Source: a bacterium
Lineage (GTDB): Bacteria; Zhuqueibacterota; Zhuqueibacteria; Residuimicrobiales; Krinioviventaceae
NCBI GenBank assembly: GCA_029561455.1
Contig: JAKQIY010000030.1
Span: 62,001-126,000 of the forward strand
Direction of reading: 5' to 3'
Length of the DNA: 64,000 bases
Below the pieces are notes generated by a model. It did not search any database and was not told the DNA's origin. It worked only from the letters and a program-made list of their open reading frames with translations. How positions within the stretch are numbered: position 1 is the stretch's first letter; every line of letters begins with the position of its first letter. Made by a program: the position numbers and the translations under genes. This document shows positions 35,369 through 44,312 of the stretch, one piece after another.

Positions 35369-36115
35369 ATGAAAGTCAAGATGATGAAAAAAATTCTATC
35401 TGCATGTTGTGCAATTTTTATAAGCTTGTTTGTTGCCGGATGTCAACATACTACCGATAAACTTGATATTTACCTGGTTACCGGCGGTCATGATTTTGAG
35501 CGGGAACTATTTTTTGCCATGTTCGATAGTTATCATAACCTGGATTATACGGAAATCAGTCATCCTGGCGCTAACGATTATTATACGCCGGAAAAAGCCG
35601 GGCTGGTCGATGTGTTTGTTTTTTATGATATGGCGCAGGAAATATCAAGTGAGCAAAAGACTGCGTTATTCAATTTGCTGGCTCAAGGCAAGGGGTTGGT
35701 ATTTCTGCATCACTCGCTGGCAGCTTATCAAAACTGGGATGATTTTGAAAAGATCATTGGCGGACACTACCATGAACAGCCTTTCAGCAGGGATGGTCAA
35801 CAATTCCCCGCCTCAACCTACAAGCATGATGTTGAAATGGATTTGCATATAAGCAATGCCAACCATCCGGTTACCGCGGGGTTGACAGATTTTAATTTGA
35901 TCGATGAGGTGTACGGCGGATTCTCGGTATTGTCGGGCATTACGCCGTTGTTAACAACCACCCACCCGGAATGCGGCAATCCCGTTGCCTGGGCGCACAC
36001 TTGTGGCAAATCCCGTATTGTATATATTCTCCCAGGGCATGACCATGTCGCTTACGCCGACGACAATTACCGGCGCCTGGTATGGCAGGCCATATGTTGG
36101 GCGGCCAATAAATAA
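35369..36115 (+). CDS. ThuA-like lipoprotein
   Basis: The lipobox FVAGC gives a lipoprotein. The mature part is a ThuA-like class I glutamine-amidotransferase fold: IYLVTGGHDFERELFFAMF, LVDVFVFYDMAQEIS, KGLVFLHHSLAAYQNW, GGHYHEQP, and GKSRIVYILPGHDHVAY near the end. ThuA domains are linked to sugar (trehalose) metabolism and are often found in exported glycan-related proteins. Catalysis is unproven. Possible starts are 35369 and the in-frame Met codons at 35381 and 35384. There is no clear ribosome site. It follows the SpoIIE receptor by 26 bases and may share its transcript. Confidence 0.82.
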   Translation: MKVKMMKKILSACCAIFISLFVAGCQHTTDKLDIYLVTGGHDFERELFFAMFDSYHNLDYTEISHPGANDYYTPEKAGLVDVFVFYDMAQEISSEQKTALFNLLAQGKGLVFLHHSLAAYQNWDDFEKIIGGHYHEQPFSRDGQQFPASTYKHDVEMDLHISNANHPVTAGLTDFNLIDEVYGGFSVLSGITPLLTTTHPECGNPVAWAHTCGKSRIVYILPGHDHVAYADDNYRRLVWQAICWAANK

Positions 36116-36212
36116 ATTTTCCGGCAAGAGTTCAACATTGAAAATTTTCCGAACTCGTTTCCGGACAAAAGAACCAATTGGGGTTTTTATTAAAAGGGGA
36201 AGAAAACCTGGA

Positions 36213-36422
36213 TTATGATTGCTTGTCGGCGGTTTCGGTTTTTTTGCCTTTTTTAAAAGGGATTTTACTGATGGTAAAATAACTAAAAAAATCCGGGTTG
36301 CAGTGTAAATGTTTTTTTCTGAAACCGGCAATTAAATGTTCAATATCCCCTTCGTGTGCGGCATTATAGCGTTTTACCTGGCCGCAATCTTCGCATGTAA
36401 CAATAAGTATTATTGTATTCAT
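36213..36422 (-). CDS. Small hypothetical protein with CxxC
   Basis: A 69-residue protein with IVTCEDCGQVKRYN near the start, and His and Cys further on (KKHLHCNPDFF). The CxxC could be half of a zinc ribbon. AAGGTG sits close upstream. No family is recognised, and it is not certain that it is expressed. Confidence 0.45.
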   Translation of the reverse strand: MNTIILIVTCEDCGQVKRYNAAHEGDIEHLIAGFRKKHLHCNPDFFSYFTISKIPFKKGKKTETADKQS

Positions 36423-36816
36423 ACACCTTGTTATAGTTTGCTGTTTTCAGAATCAATATCCGTATTATATTATAATAAATTTAAATATGTTTTCAAAACA
36501 TAATTGTTATGTTTTAAAAATTTTTTGAATTTTACAAAATAATATATTGCGGGAACCTGGTCATAGAAAAAAGTTTTCAGTACAGCTAAGAGGTTAATTC
36601 AACATTAAAAAAATAACCGGCTCAGTGCCGGCTATTATCCTTTTATTTATGATCCTTAAGTCAAAGCGGGAGTGAGCCAGGTGATTTATAACCCGTTATG
36701 ATAATGATCTGTCAAACGACCTTCTGCAAAACGATCGTTCCGGCAGTAAATAACCAATGACTGTTTAAAAAAAATGCAAAACAGCCCGTTTTTTTTCAAT
36801 AAATTGAAAAAAAAAG
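36423..36816. other. Intergenic region before the tRNA cluster
   Basis: AT-rich DNA without a supported gene. A short stem (CCGGC/GCCGG, about 36617-36632) has no T-run on the plus strand. At about 36665 the bases GCGGGAGTGAGCC resemble the 5' end of the tRNA-Gly downstream, but no tRNA fold follows. Confidence 0.5.
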
Positions 36817-36845
36817 TTGCATAAAAATTAAAAGTTGAGTATATT
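36817..36845 (+). promoter_or_regulatory. Promoter of the tRNA cluster
   Basis: TTGCAT (36817-36822), exactly 17 bases, then TATATT (36840-36845), ending 13 bases before the tRNA-Gly 5' end. Spacing and position are ideal for a stable-RNA sigma70 promoter. Confidence 0.75.
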
Positions 36846-36858
36846 AATCTGCTTTGAA

Positions 36859-36930
36859 GCGGGAGTAGTTCAGTGGTAGAACACAACCTTGCCAAGGTTG
36901 GGGTCGCGAGTTCAAGTCTCGTCTCCCGCT
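36859..36930 (+). tRNA. tRNA-Gly(GCC)
   Basis: 72 bases. The acceptor stem GCGGGAG pairs with CTCCCGC, the anticodon loop is CTTGCCAA, and the T arm has GTTCAAGTC. No CCA is encoded. It is the first gene of the cluster. Confidence 0.96.
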
Positions 36931-36946
36931 CTTTCAGTGTTTAGCT

Positions 36947-37022
<76 letters not shown>

Positions 37023-37028
37023 GTTAAA

Positions 37029-37115
37029 GCCGGGGTGGCGGAACTTGGTAGACGCAAGGGACTTAAAATCCCTCGGACATTTATGTCCGTGCCGGTTCGA
37101 TTCCGGCCCTCGGCA
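37029..37115 (+). tRNA. tRNA-Leu(TAA)
   Basis: 87 bases with a long variable arm (TCGGACATTTATGTCCG region), the anticodon loop ACTTAAAA and discriminator A. The acceptor GCCGGGG pairs with CCTCGGC through one G-T pair. Confidence 0.96.
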
Positions 37116-37149
37116 CTTTACGTACAATATTTGATCTGGATAATTAAAT

Positions 37150-37177
37150 AAGCGTAGCTGAAAGGTGCGCTTTTTTT
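37150..37177 (+). terminator. Terminator after tRNA-Leu
   Basis: A 7-bp stem with one wobble (AAGCGTA/TGCGCTT) and a run of seven T lies between tRNA-Leu and tRNA-Val. Confidence 0.65.
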
Positions 37178-37231
37178 ATAACCTAGAAAATTTATATAGC
37201 ATAATCGTTTGCCGGAAGGAAGGCAATTAAA

Positions 37232-37305
37232 GGGCGGTTAGCTCAGCTGGTTAGAGTACTTGCTTGACATGCAAGGGGTCACTGGTTCAATTCCAGTACC
37301 GCCCA
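37232..37305 (+). tRNA. tRNA-Val(GAC)
   Basis: 74 bases. The acceptor GGGCGGT pairs with ACCGCCC, the anticodon loop is TTGACAT and the T arm has GTTCAATTC. It is separate from the first three tRNAs by a terminator-like hairpin and leads into thrS. Confidence 0.96.
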
Positions 37306-37377
37306 CTCATAGAACAAATTTGGATGATGTAAACATACGGATAGAGTAACCGAAAATTGTGATGAGAATTGCAGATG

Positions 37378-37406
37378 CCGCCTGATTATGGCGGTTTCTT
37401 GTTTTT
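37378..37406 (+). terminator. Hairpin with T-run between tRNA-Val and thrS
   Basis: CCGCC (37378-37382) pairs with GGCGG (37390-37394), followed by TTTCTTGTTTTT, ending 34 bases before the thrS start. It may terminate the tRNA-Val transcript or act as a leader attenuator of thrS. No T-box specifier or antiterminator sequence was seen. Confidence 0.6.
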
Positions 37407-37440
37407 AGACCAATGGTTTTCGGAAGCAGAAAGGAACACT

Positions 37441-39348
37441 GTGCCGGCAATAACATTTCCCGATGGCCAGGTAAAAAATTACAAACACGGCATAACCCCG
37501 GCCGAAATCATTGCCGAAATCGGCAGCAAATCTCTGAAACAGTCAATTGCTGCCAAATATAATGACCGTTTTATTGACTTGACCGCTCCGCTCACGACCG
37601 ATGGCGCCCTGTTATTTATCGATGCCGGTTCTCCGGAGGGGATAGATGTGTTTTGGCATAGCAGCGCCCATGTTATGGCGCATGCTATTAAAAAGGTATT
37701 TCCCGAGGCCAAATTCGCTTTTGGCCCCCCGGTTAATGAAGGTTTTTATTATGATGTGGACGTTGCCCGCCCCCTCACTCCCGATGATTTACTACGCATT
37801 GAACAGGTTATGCAGGAAATCGTCAATAAAGATGAACCTTTTGTCCGCCAGGAAGTATCTGTAGCCGAAGCGTTGACTTTGTTTAAAAGTTTGAACGAAA
37901 CTTTTAAAGTTGAACAGATTGAACGACTTGGCGAGCCCCCCAGCATTTACCGTCAAGGTGATTTTGTTGATCTGTGTCGCGGCCCGCATGTGCCTTCAGC
38001 AGGTCATATTAAATTTTTCAAGTTATTAAGCATTGCCGGAGCTTACTGGCTCGGAGATGAAAAAAATCCCATGCTGCAACGGGTTTATGGTATTGCTTTT
38101 CCCAAAAAAGCCCAGTTGGATGAATATTTGCAGCGCATTGAAGAAGCCAAGCGTCGCGACCACCGCAAACTGGGCCGTGAACTGGATCTGTTCAGCATCA
38201 ATGAAGAGATCGGGCCGGGACTGGTGTTGTGGCATCCCAAAGGCGCTTTTATTCGCCATGCCATAGAACAGCATTGGCGCAGCGAACATTTAAAAGCCGG
38301 TTACGAATTTGTTTATACGCCGCATATCGCCCGCCAGGAATTGTGGGTAACCAGCGGCCATCTTGGTTTTTATAACCAGAATATGTTTAAAGGCATGGAA
38401 GTGGACGAGCAAATGTACCTGGTAAAACCCATGAATTGCCCGTACCATTTACAAATATATAAAAGCAGCACCAAAAGTTACCGCGATTTGCCTGTCCGCT
38501 GGGCGGAACTGGGTACTGTTTACCGTTATGAACGATCCGGAGTTTTACACGGCCTGATGCGTGTGCGGGGTTTTACCCAGGACGATGCGCACATCATCTG
38601 CCGTCCGGATCAACTTGAGGCGGAAGTTGCACGCACTTTGACTTTTTCGCTTTATATGCTCAAGTCCTATGGTTTTGAAAATGTCGATATCTATTTATCT
38701 ACCCGGCCGGAAAACTCTGTCGGTACTTTGGAAAACTGGGAACGGGCTACCGAGGCGCTCAAGCTGGCGCTTGAAAACGGCAACATTCCGTACCAGATTG
38801 ATCCTGGTGAAGGCGTTTTTTATGGTCCTAAAATCGACATAAAAATTAAAGATGTATTGGGCCGCGCCTGGCAATGTTCCACTATCCAGGTCGATTTTAA
38901 CGAGCCGGAACGCTTTGATATAAACTTTATCGGCGAGGATGGCGCCAAACACCGGCCGATCATGCTGCACCGGGCTTTGCTGGGCTCGCTGGAGCGTTTT
39001 TTTGGCGTTTTAATAGAACATTATGCCGGCGCTTTTCCACTTTGGCTTTCACCGGTACAGGTGCATGTTATCCCGATCACAGATAGACAGCAGGAATATG
39101 CCCGCACCATTCATGAACAACTGATTGCTGCAGGAATCCGCTCTTTTGTGGATGATCGTAATGAAAAAGTTGGTTACAAGATACGTGAAGCCGAGACCGG
39201 AAAAATACCTTATATGCTGGTTATTGGTCAGAAAGAAATCGACAACAATACGGTTGCGGTGCGAAAACGCCATGATGGCGATAAAGGCGCTCTGCCGTTA
39301 CAGGATTTTATTGCACAATTGCAAAAAGAGATTGCGAATAAGGTATAA
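37441..39348 (+). CDS. thrS: Threonyl-tRNA synthetase
   Basis: ThrRS charges tRNA-Thr. GTG at 37441 is chosen because AGAAAGGA lies just upstream and the product then begins with the TGS domain (ITFPDGQVKNYKHG). The longer reading frame from 37369 runs through the hairpin. With this start the length is 635 residues, near the 642 of E. coli. The TGS (1-65), the editing domain (HSSAHVMAHA, DLCRGPHVPS), the class II core (MNCPYHLQIYK, RVRGFTQDDAHIIC, HRALLGSLERFFGVLIEH) and the anticodon-binding domain (from about 535) are all present. It heads the conserved thrS-infC-rpmI-rplT-pheST order. Confidence 0.97.
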   Translation: MPAITFPDGQVKNYKHGITPAEIIAEIGSKSLKQSIAAKYNDRFIDLTAPLTTDGALLFIDAGSPEGIDVFWHSSAHVMAHAIKKVFPEAKFAFGPPVNEGFYYDVDVARPLTPDDLLRIEQVMQEIVNKDEPFVRQEVSVAEALTLFKSLNETFKVEQIERLGEPPSIYRQGDFVDLCRGPHVPSAGHIKFFKLLSIAGAYWLGDEKNPMLQRVYGIAFPKKAQLDEYLQRIEEAKRRDHRKLGRELDLFSINEEIGPGLVLWHPKGAFIRHAIEQHWRSEHLKAGYEFVYTPHIARQELWVTSGHLGFYNQNMFKGMEVDEQMYLVKPMNCPYHLQIYKSSTKSYRDLPVRWAELGTVYRYERSGVLHGLMRVRGFTQDDAHIICRPDQLEAEVARTLTFSLYMLKSYGFENVDIYLSTRPENSVGTLENWERATEALKLALENGNIPYQIDPGEGVFYGPKIDIKIKDVLGRAWQCSTIQVDFNEPERFDINFIGEDGAKHRPIMLHRALLGSLERFFGVLIEHYAGAFPLWLSPVQVHVIPITDRQQEYARTIHEQLIAAGIRSFVDDRNEKVGYKIREAETGKIPYMLVIGQKEIDNNTVAVRKRHDGDKGALPLQDFIAQLQKEIANKV

Positions 39349-39371
39349 AGTTCCATATATTAAATGTTTAA

Positions 39372-39394
39372 TCCATTAATGGAGGTTGCATATT
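39372..39394 (+). promoter_or_regulatory. infC ribosome site with noncanonical ATT start and small palindrome
   Basis: GGAGG at 39381-39385 is followed six bases later by ATT (39392-39394), in frame with IF3. The TTG at 39386 touches the Shine-Dalgarno and cannot be used. A 12-base palindrome (39372-39383) covers part of the Shine-Dalgarno. An AUU start is the known autoregulation device of infC. Confidence 0.75.
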
Positions 39395-39901
39395 AAGAAA
39401 AAGAGTATTCGCGTCAATGAACAGATTGATACGTCCTCTGTCCGCCTGATCGATGAAAACGGCGAGCAGGTCGGTGTTGTCGCAATCAAGGACGCATTGA
39501 TCAAAGCGGAAGTGGCTGGATTTGATCTGGTAGAGATTTCACCCAATTCCAGTCCCCCGGTATGCAAGATTATGGATTTTGGCAAATTCAAATACGAATT
39601 AGCCAAAAAGGAAAAAGAGACTAAAAAGAAACAACATGTAATTGTAACCAAAGAAATACGATTACGTCCGAAAATAGAGGAACACGATTTCGAGTTTAAA
39701 TTAAGACACGCCCGCAAGTTTTTAGAGGAAGGTAATCGTGTTAAAGCCACCGTAATGTTTCGTGGCCGTGAAAATGCCCACAAGGAATATGGTGAACGGG
39801 TTCTGGAGAAATTCAGCGAGGCGCTGGATGATATTGCCAGGATCGATAAAGAAGCGAAAATGGAAGGCGGGCAACTGGTAATATTTTATACAAAGAAATA
39901 A
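39392..39901 (+). CDS. infC: Translation initiation factor IF-3
   Basis: IF3 keeps 30S subunits free and checks the start codon. With the ATT start the protein is 169 residues and begins MKKKSIRVNEQID, the usual N-terminus. The N-domain has VRLIDENGEQVGVV and the linker is lysine-rich (ELAKKEKETKKKQ). The C-domain has KEIRLRPKIEEHDFEFKLRHARKFLEEGNRVKATVMFRGRE, the strongest family signature (given here in parts of its span, about residues 88-128). It is followed by rpmI and rplT, as in most bacteria. Confidence 0.96.
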   Translation: MKKKSIRVNEQIDTSSVRLIDENGEQVGVVAIKDALIKAEVAGFDLVEISPNSSPPVCKIMDFGKFKYELAKKEKETKKKQHVIVTKEIRLRPKIEEHDFEFKLRHARKFLEEGNRVKATVMFRGRENAHKEYGERVLEKFSEALDDIARIDKEAKMEGGQLVIFYTKK

Positions 39902-39910
39902 GAGGATAAA

Positions 39911-40105
39911 ATGCCAAAAATGAAAAGTAACAGAGCCGCAAGTAAAAGATTCCGGCTCACGGGCAGTGGTAAAGTACGCCGTTCCAAAGCTTACGGCAGT
40001 CATATTTTAACCAAGAAAACGCCCAAAAGAAAAAGAAGTCTTCGTAAAAACGGTTTAATGCATGAGAGCAATGCAAGACGCATCAAGTTAATTATTGCCA
40101 AGTAA
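39911..40105 (+). CDS. rpmI: Ribosomal protein bL35
   Basis: A basic 64-residue protein of the large subunit: [21 protein letters not shown], then [16 protein letters not shown]. It lies 9 bases after infC with AGAGGA in front. Length and motifs are standard. Confidence 0.97.
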   Translation: MPKMKSNRAASKRFRLTGSGKVRRSKAYGSHILTKKTPKRKRSLRKNGLMHESNARRIKLIIAK

Positions 40106-40135
40106 GATCGAATATTAAGGAGTTATGGAGGAGAT

Positions 40136-40483
40136 ATGCCCAGATCATCTTCGTCGGTGCCAACCAGGCAACGGCGGAATAAAATATTAAAAGCCGCTCG
40201 CGGTTATTATGGCGGCAAACATTGTTTGTTTAAATCTGCAAAAGAGCAGGTGGAAAAAGGCCTGCAGTATTCTTATCGCGACCGCAAGGTGCGTAAACGT
40301 GAATTCCGCACACTATGGATTGCCCGCATCAACGCCGCCGCCAGGATTTTTGGAATGAATTATTCCAGCCTGATCGATGGCCTGAATAAAAAGAATATTA
40401 CAATTAACCGTAAAGTATTGGCTGATTTAGCAGTCAGAGATATCAAGGCGTTTGAGCAGATTGTAACAACAATTAAAGCATAA
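40136..40483 (+). CDS. rplT: Ribosomal protein bL20
   Basis: A 115-residue, strongly basic, RNA-binding large-subunit protein needed early in 50S assembly. The signature [20 protein letters not shown], then [25 protein letters not shown] and [13 protein letters not shown] are all present. GGAGGA stands in front of the start. In many bacteria L20 represses its own operon through leader RNA; I see no clear leader mimic here. Confidence 0.97.
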   Translation: MPRSSSSVPTRQRRNKILKAARGYYGGKHCLFKSAKEQVEKGLQYSYRDRKVRKREFRTLWIARINAAARIFGMNYSSLIDGLNKKNITINRKVLADLAVRDIKAFEQIVTTIKA

Positions 40484-40488
40484 GACGA

Positions 40489-41514
40489 ATGGCGGAAAAA
40501 CTTCAAACGATTGTAACGCAGATTTCTCAAATAACCGCCGAATTTCAGCGCGAGTTGGCCGGAGCAGAATCCAGGAATGATGCGGAACAGCTTAAATTAA
40601 AATACCTCAGCCGCAAGGGGCCGATTCAGAATCTTTTTGGCTTGCTTGGAACACTGGACAACCAGGACCGGCCGCAAGCCGGAGCCGAATTGAACCGTCT
40701 GAAAGCAGATGTACAAAAAGCAATCGATGCTAAAATTGAATCTTTTTATGTGGAAACAGCTTCGATTGAATCTTTTGATCCATCCTTACCGGGCCAGGAT
40801 TGGCCGGTGGGCGGTATTCATCCCCTGATGGTGGTGATGGACGAAATTAAGCAGGTCTTTGCCGGTATGGGTTTTCGCATTGAAGAAGGAAATGAAATCG
40901 AAACCGATTATCATAATTTCGAGGCGTTAAATATACCGCCGCACCATCCTTCCCGCGATATGCACGATACTTTTTATCTTGGCGGCAAATACCTGTTAAG
41001 AACTCATACTTCCCCGGTGCAAATTCATGTTATGGAATCACAAAAACCACCGATCCGCATGATCGCTCCGGGCAAGTGCTATCGTAAAGATACACCGGAC
41101 GCATCGCATTCTCCCATGTTTCACCAGGTAGAAGGGTTATGCGTTGACAAGGGCGTATCCTTTGCCGATTTAAAAGGCGTAGTTCAGGCTTTTGCATTAA
41201 AAATGTTTGGCAGGGATGTCAAGGTCCGGTTCCGTCCCGGATTTTTTCCGTTTACAGAACCTAGCGCGGAATACGACTTTTCCTGCTTTTGCAAGGGCAA
41301 GGGCTGCCGTGTTTGTAAAAATACCGGCTGGCTGGAAATCTCCGGCGCCGGCATGGTAGACCCCGCAGTTTTTGGTTTTGTCGATTATGACCCGAAAATT
41401 TACAGCGGGTATGCTTTTGGTATGGGTGTGGAACGAATTGCCATGTTAAAATATGAAATTCCCGACATCCGAATTATTTATGAAAACGATTTGCGCTTTT
41501 TGGAGCAATTTTAA
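40489..41514 (+). CDS. pheS: Phenylalanyl-tRNA synthetase alpha subunit
   Basis: This is the catalytic subunit of the (alpha-beta)2 PheRS. At 341 residues it is full length. It has an N-terminal coiled coil (about 1-90), motif 1 near GGIHPLMVVMDEIKQVF, motif 2 (RTHTSPVQ with the following CYRKDTPDASHSPMFHQVEG) and motif 3 (GFGMGVERIAML pattern, GYAFGMGVERIAMLKY). CFCKGKGCRVCKNTGWLEI is a cysteine-rich insert seen in many bacterial PheS. It starts 5 bases after rplT and is followed 21 bases later by pheT. Confidence 0.97.
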   Translation: MAEKLQTIVTQISQITAEFQRELAGAESRNDAEQLKLKYLSRKGPIQNLFGLLGTLDNQDRPQAGAELNRLKADVQKAIDAKIESFYVETASIESFDPSLPGQDWPVGGIHPLMVVMDEIKQVFAGMGFRIEEGNEIETDYHNFEALNIPPHHPSRDMHDTFYLGGKYLLRTHTSPVQIHVMESQKPPIRMIAPGKCYRKDTPDASHSPMFHQVEGLCVDKGVSFADLKGVVQAFALKMFGRDVKVRFRPGFFPFTEPSAEYDFSCFCKGKGCRVCKNTGWLEISGAGMVDPAVFGFVDYDPKIYSGYAFGMGVERIAMLKYEIPDIRIIYENDLRFLEQF

Positions 41515-41535
41515 TTTTAACAACGGTTTTGAACA

Positions 41536-43935
41536 TTGAAAGTAACCCTGAATTGGTTAAAAGAGTATGTTGACTTTTCTCTTTCTCCCGCCGATATAGC
41601 CAAAATATTGACGATGGCCGGCCTGGAAGTTGAAGAGTATCATACGGAAACCAGAGATTTTTCCAATCTAGTTGTAGCTAAAGTTGAATCTGTTGCCAAA
41701 CATCCGAATGCCGACAAGTTATCGGTTTGTACGGTTAACACCGGCGTCAAACAATTACAAATAGTTTGCGGCGCCCCGAATGTTGCAGCAGGAATGCTGG
41801 CGCCTCTGGCGCTGGCTGGCGCTACAGTAGCCGGCGGTTTGAAAATTGAAGCCCGCGCGGTAAGAGGAGTGCCCAGCGACGGTATGTTATGTTCCGAGGT
41901 TGAACTGGGGCTTTCGGAACGCGCCGACGGCCTGATGGTTCTGCCGGAAAATACCCCCCTGGGTATGAAAATGGAGGATTTTATCGGCGAGGCCGATACG
42001 GTATTCGATATTTTTATTACTCCAAACCGGCCGGACTGTATGAGCGTCATCGGCATCGCCCGCGTACTGGCGGCATTTACCGGGGCAAAATTTATAAAAC
42101 CGGTTGTTAAATTTTCCGCACCTCTCATGGAACCCGTCGAAAAATCCATGAGCGTTGAAATAATGAATTCAGACAAGTGTGCCAGGTATTCCGGGCGTTT
42201 GATCAGAGATGTGCAGATCAAGCAATCCCCGTTTTGGCTGGCAAACCGGTTGCATACAGTCGGCATTCGCTCCATTAATAATGTGGTTGATATTACCAAT
42301 TATGTTATGATGGAGACGGGCCAACCCTTGCATGCCTTTGATTATGATCGGCTTGCCGGTAAAAAGATTATTGTGCGTGAAGCTGTGGAAGGGGAAAAAT
42401 TTGTAACCCTGGATAACCAGGAACACACCCTGAATAAAGAAGCATTACTGATTTGCGACGCCGAAAAACCGGTTGCGTTGGCTGGAGTGATGGGTGGTAT
42501 CAATTCCGAAGTGGAAGATTCGACCCGTACTGTTTTTCTGGAAAGCGCTTACTTTGATCCTGCCAATATCCGGTTTACCGCGAAGAATCTGGAGATGATG
42601 ACGGAAGCTTCCCGCCGGATGGAAAAGGGTATCGATCCTGACGGCACAGTATATGCCATGGATCGTGCCGTGCAGTTAATGGAGGAACTGGCGGTCGGCC
42701 GCATTGTACAATCCTGCATTGATAATTATCCCCGTAAAATCGATCCGGTAAAAATTGATCTGTCGGTTGGACGGATCAATACGCTGCTGGGAACCAGTTT
42801 ATCGGCGCAGGAAATAATTGCATTTTTCCCAGCCCTGGAAATTACTTTACTCCGACAGGATGGCGATCTGTTACATATAATTGTTCCAACCTTCAGACCG
42901 GATTTGACCCGTGAAGTGGATATAATCGAAGAAATTGCCATGCTTTACGGCTATGATAACATTCGTTTTGAACTGGCTCCAAAAATCAATCAAACCCAGG
43001 AACAAAATCCGAATACCCATTTCCGGGATCAGATAAGGTATTCCCTGGCAGGATTCGGGTTCAGGGAAACGATTTCCTATTCGCTCATTTCGGAAAAACT
43101 GGCTGAACCGTTTTTGGCGGATAAATGCGAATTTATAAAATTGTTAAATCCACTGAGTCTCGATATGGCGGGATTCCGCCCTTCACTCATTTTATCCCTG
43201 TTAACTAATGTGGCTTATAACCGCAACCGGCAAATGCCCGATATGCGATTCTTCGAGATCGGCAATGTCGCCTGGAAAGAGCCGCAGCAACAGGGTTTTA
43301 CAGAAATAACTCAAATTGGCGCCATACTGGCCGGGAAAAAGCAACAGCAAGCCTGGAATGCTCAAGCGGCCGGGTATGATTTTTATGATATTAAAGGCGC
43401 CGTCACCGCATTTCTACGCAAATGCGGTATTCATAACTTTGAACAGGGCACAGTCAGGGAGAAAATCTGGGATAAAGAGAGTTCCTCCATACTGATCAAC
43501 GGCAAGTATTGCGGCGCTTTTGGTAAAATCAATGCAGCGCTCTGTTCGCTTTTCAAGATCAAAGTACCCGATGTATATGCTTTTTTTATTAATTACCAGG
43601 ATGTTTATGAGAACCGGGCAACCGGATTAAAATATACAGCAATATCAAAATTTCCTTCCATACCGTTCGACCTGGCGTTGCTGGTGGATGCCGGCATTGC
43701 CCTGCACGATATTGAAAAGGAGATTTGGCAGTCCGCCGGCCCGCACCTGGTTAATTTAAAATTGTTCGATTACTATCAAGGCGAACAAATTCAGCAAGGT
43801 AAGAAAAGCATCGCTTTTTCATTGACCTTTTCTTCAAAAGAATGTACATTGAGTGTTGAAGAGGTTGATCGTGCAGTTAAAAATGTTCTTTCACACTTGA
43901 ACAAGCTCTTTGGCGCAATTCTTCGTCCAGGATAA
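41536..43935 (+). CDS. pheT: Phenylalanyl-tRNA synthetase beta subunit
   Basis: The 799-residue beta subunit has a start TTG at 41536. Domain order: an N-terminal tRNA-binding OB domain (about 40-150, VVAKVESVAKHPNADKLSVC), the B3/B4 editing domain with ITPNRPDCMSVIGIARVLA, the B5 domain (VDIIEEIAMLYGYDNI), a degenerate class II core, and the C-terminal ferredoxin-fold anticodon-binding domain (KFPSIPFDLALLVD, then FDYYQGEQIQQGKKSIAF). All are complete. It overlaps no neighbour and ends 3 bases before a small coiled-coil gene. Confidence 0.97.
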   Translation: MKVTLNWLKEYVDFSLSPADIAKILTMAGLEVEEYHTETRDFSNLVVAKVESVAKHPNADKLSVCTVNTGVKQLQIVCGAPNVAAGMLAPLALAGATVAGGLKIEARAVRGVPSDGMLCSEVELGLSERADGLMVLPENTPLGMKMEDFIGEADTVFDIFITPNRPDCMSVIGIARVLAAFTGAKFIKPVVKFSAPLMEPVEKSMSVEIMNSDKCARYSGRLIRDVQIKQSPFWLANRLHTVGIRSINNVVDITNYVMMETGQPLHAFDYDRLAGKKIIVREAVEGEKFVTLDNQEHTLNKEALLICDAEKPVALAGVMGGINSEVEDSTRTVFLESAYFDPANIRFTAKNLEMMTEASRRMEKGIDPDGTVYAMDRAVQLMEELAVGRIVQSCIDNYPRKIDPVKIDLSVGRINTLLGTSLSAQEIIAFFPALEITLLRQDGDLLHIIVPTFRPDLTREVDIIEEIAMLYGYDNIRFELAPKINQTQEQNPNTHFRDQIRYSLAGFGFRETISYSLISEKLAEPFLADKCEFIKLLNPLSLDMAGFRPSLILSLLTNVAYNRNRQMPDMRFFEIGNVAWKEPQQQGFTEITQIGAILAGKKQQQAWNAQAAGYDFYDIKGAVTAFLRKCGIHNFEQGTVREKIWDKESSSILINGKYCGAFGKINAALCSLFKIKVPDVYAFFINYQDVYENRATGLKYTAISKFPSIPFDLALLVDAGIALHDIEKEIWQSAGPHLVNLKLFDYYQGEQIQQGKKSIAFSLTFSSKECTLSVEEVDRAVKNVLSHLNKLFGAILRPG

Positions 43936-43938
43936 AAA

Positions 43939-44232
43939 ATGTCGACAAATTATAACAAGTTAGACTACCTGGAAGCCAAGGTTTTTGAAGCGATCAAGCA
44001 GATCGCCTATTTGACCAAAAAAAATCGGTCATTAACATACGAAAACAAGCAACTGCTTGGGCAACTGGCCGAACAGGAACTTTTTATGGAAGGATTGCAA
44101 AAAACAATCGAGGAATTGAAACGGACCTCAAAAGGGTCTGAGCTTTTGAAATACCAGGAAAATGAAGCAAAAATCAAAGAACGGATTCAAAAACTGCTTA
44201 GCAAGTTAGACGAATTAAAATTGGTCGATTAA
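43939..44232 (+). CDS. Small coiled-coil protein, ZapB-like
   Basis: The 97-residue protein is almost wholly a coiled coil (KLDYLEAKVFEAIKQIAYLTKKN, then heptads to about residue 90). It starts 3 bases after pheT and is followed by zapA, so by position and fold it is a probable ZapB-type partner of the FtsZ ring. The sequence alone cannot show this, because coiled coils look alike. Confidence 0.7.
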   Translation: MSTNYNKLDYLEAKVFEAIKQIAYLTKKNRSLTYENKQLLGQLAEQELFMEGLQKTIEELKRTSKGSELLKYQENEAKIKERIQKLLSKLDELKLVD

Positions 44233-44312
44233 CAGGCCGGAAATGTACTAATTAAATTTGGATTTGCAAACACCGGGTGATATTTACCCGGCTCTCGCAA
44301 TGTCAAGTTCGA

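Noticed and set aside
36665-36740. Second tRNA-Gly copy upstream of the cluster
   Set aside because: Only the first dozen bases resemble the tRNA. No anticodon stem or T arm follows.
37306-37440. T-box leader in front of thrS
   Set aside because: No T-box sequence (TGGNACCGCG type) or specifier loop is visible. Only a simple hairpin with a T-run.
41640-42299. A 219-codon minus-strand open frame inside pheT
   Set aside because: It lies wholly opposite a complete, well-conserved gene, and has Ser/Thr/Ala-rich composition and no ribosome site.
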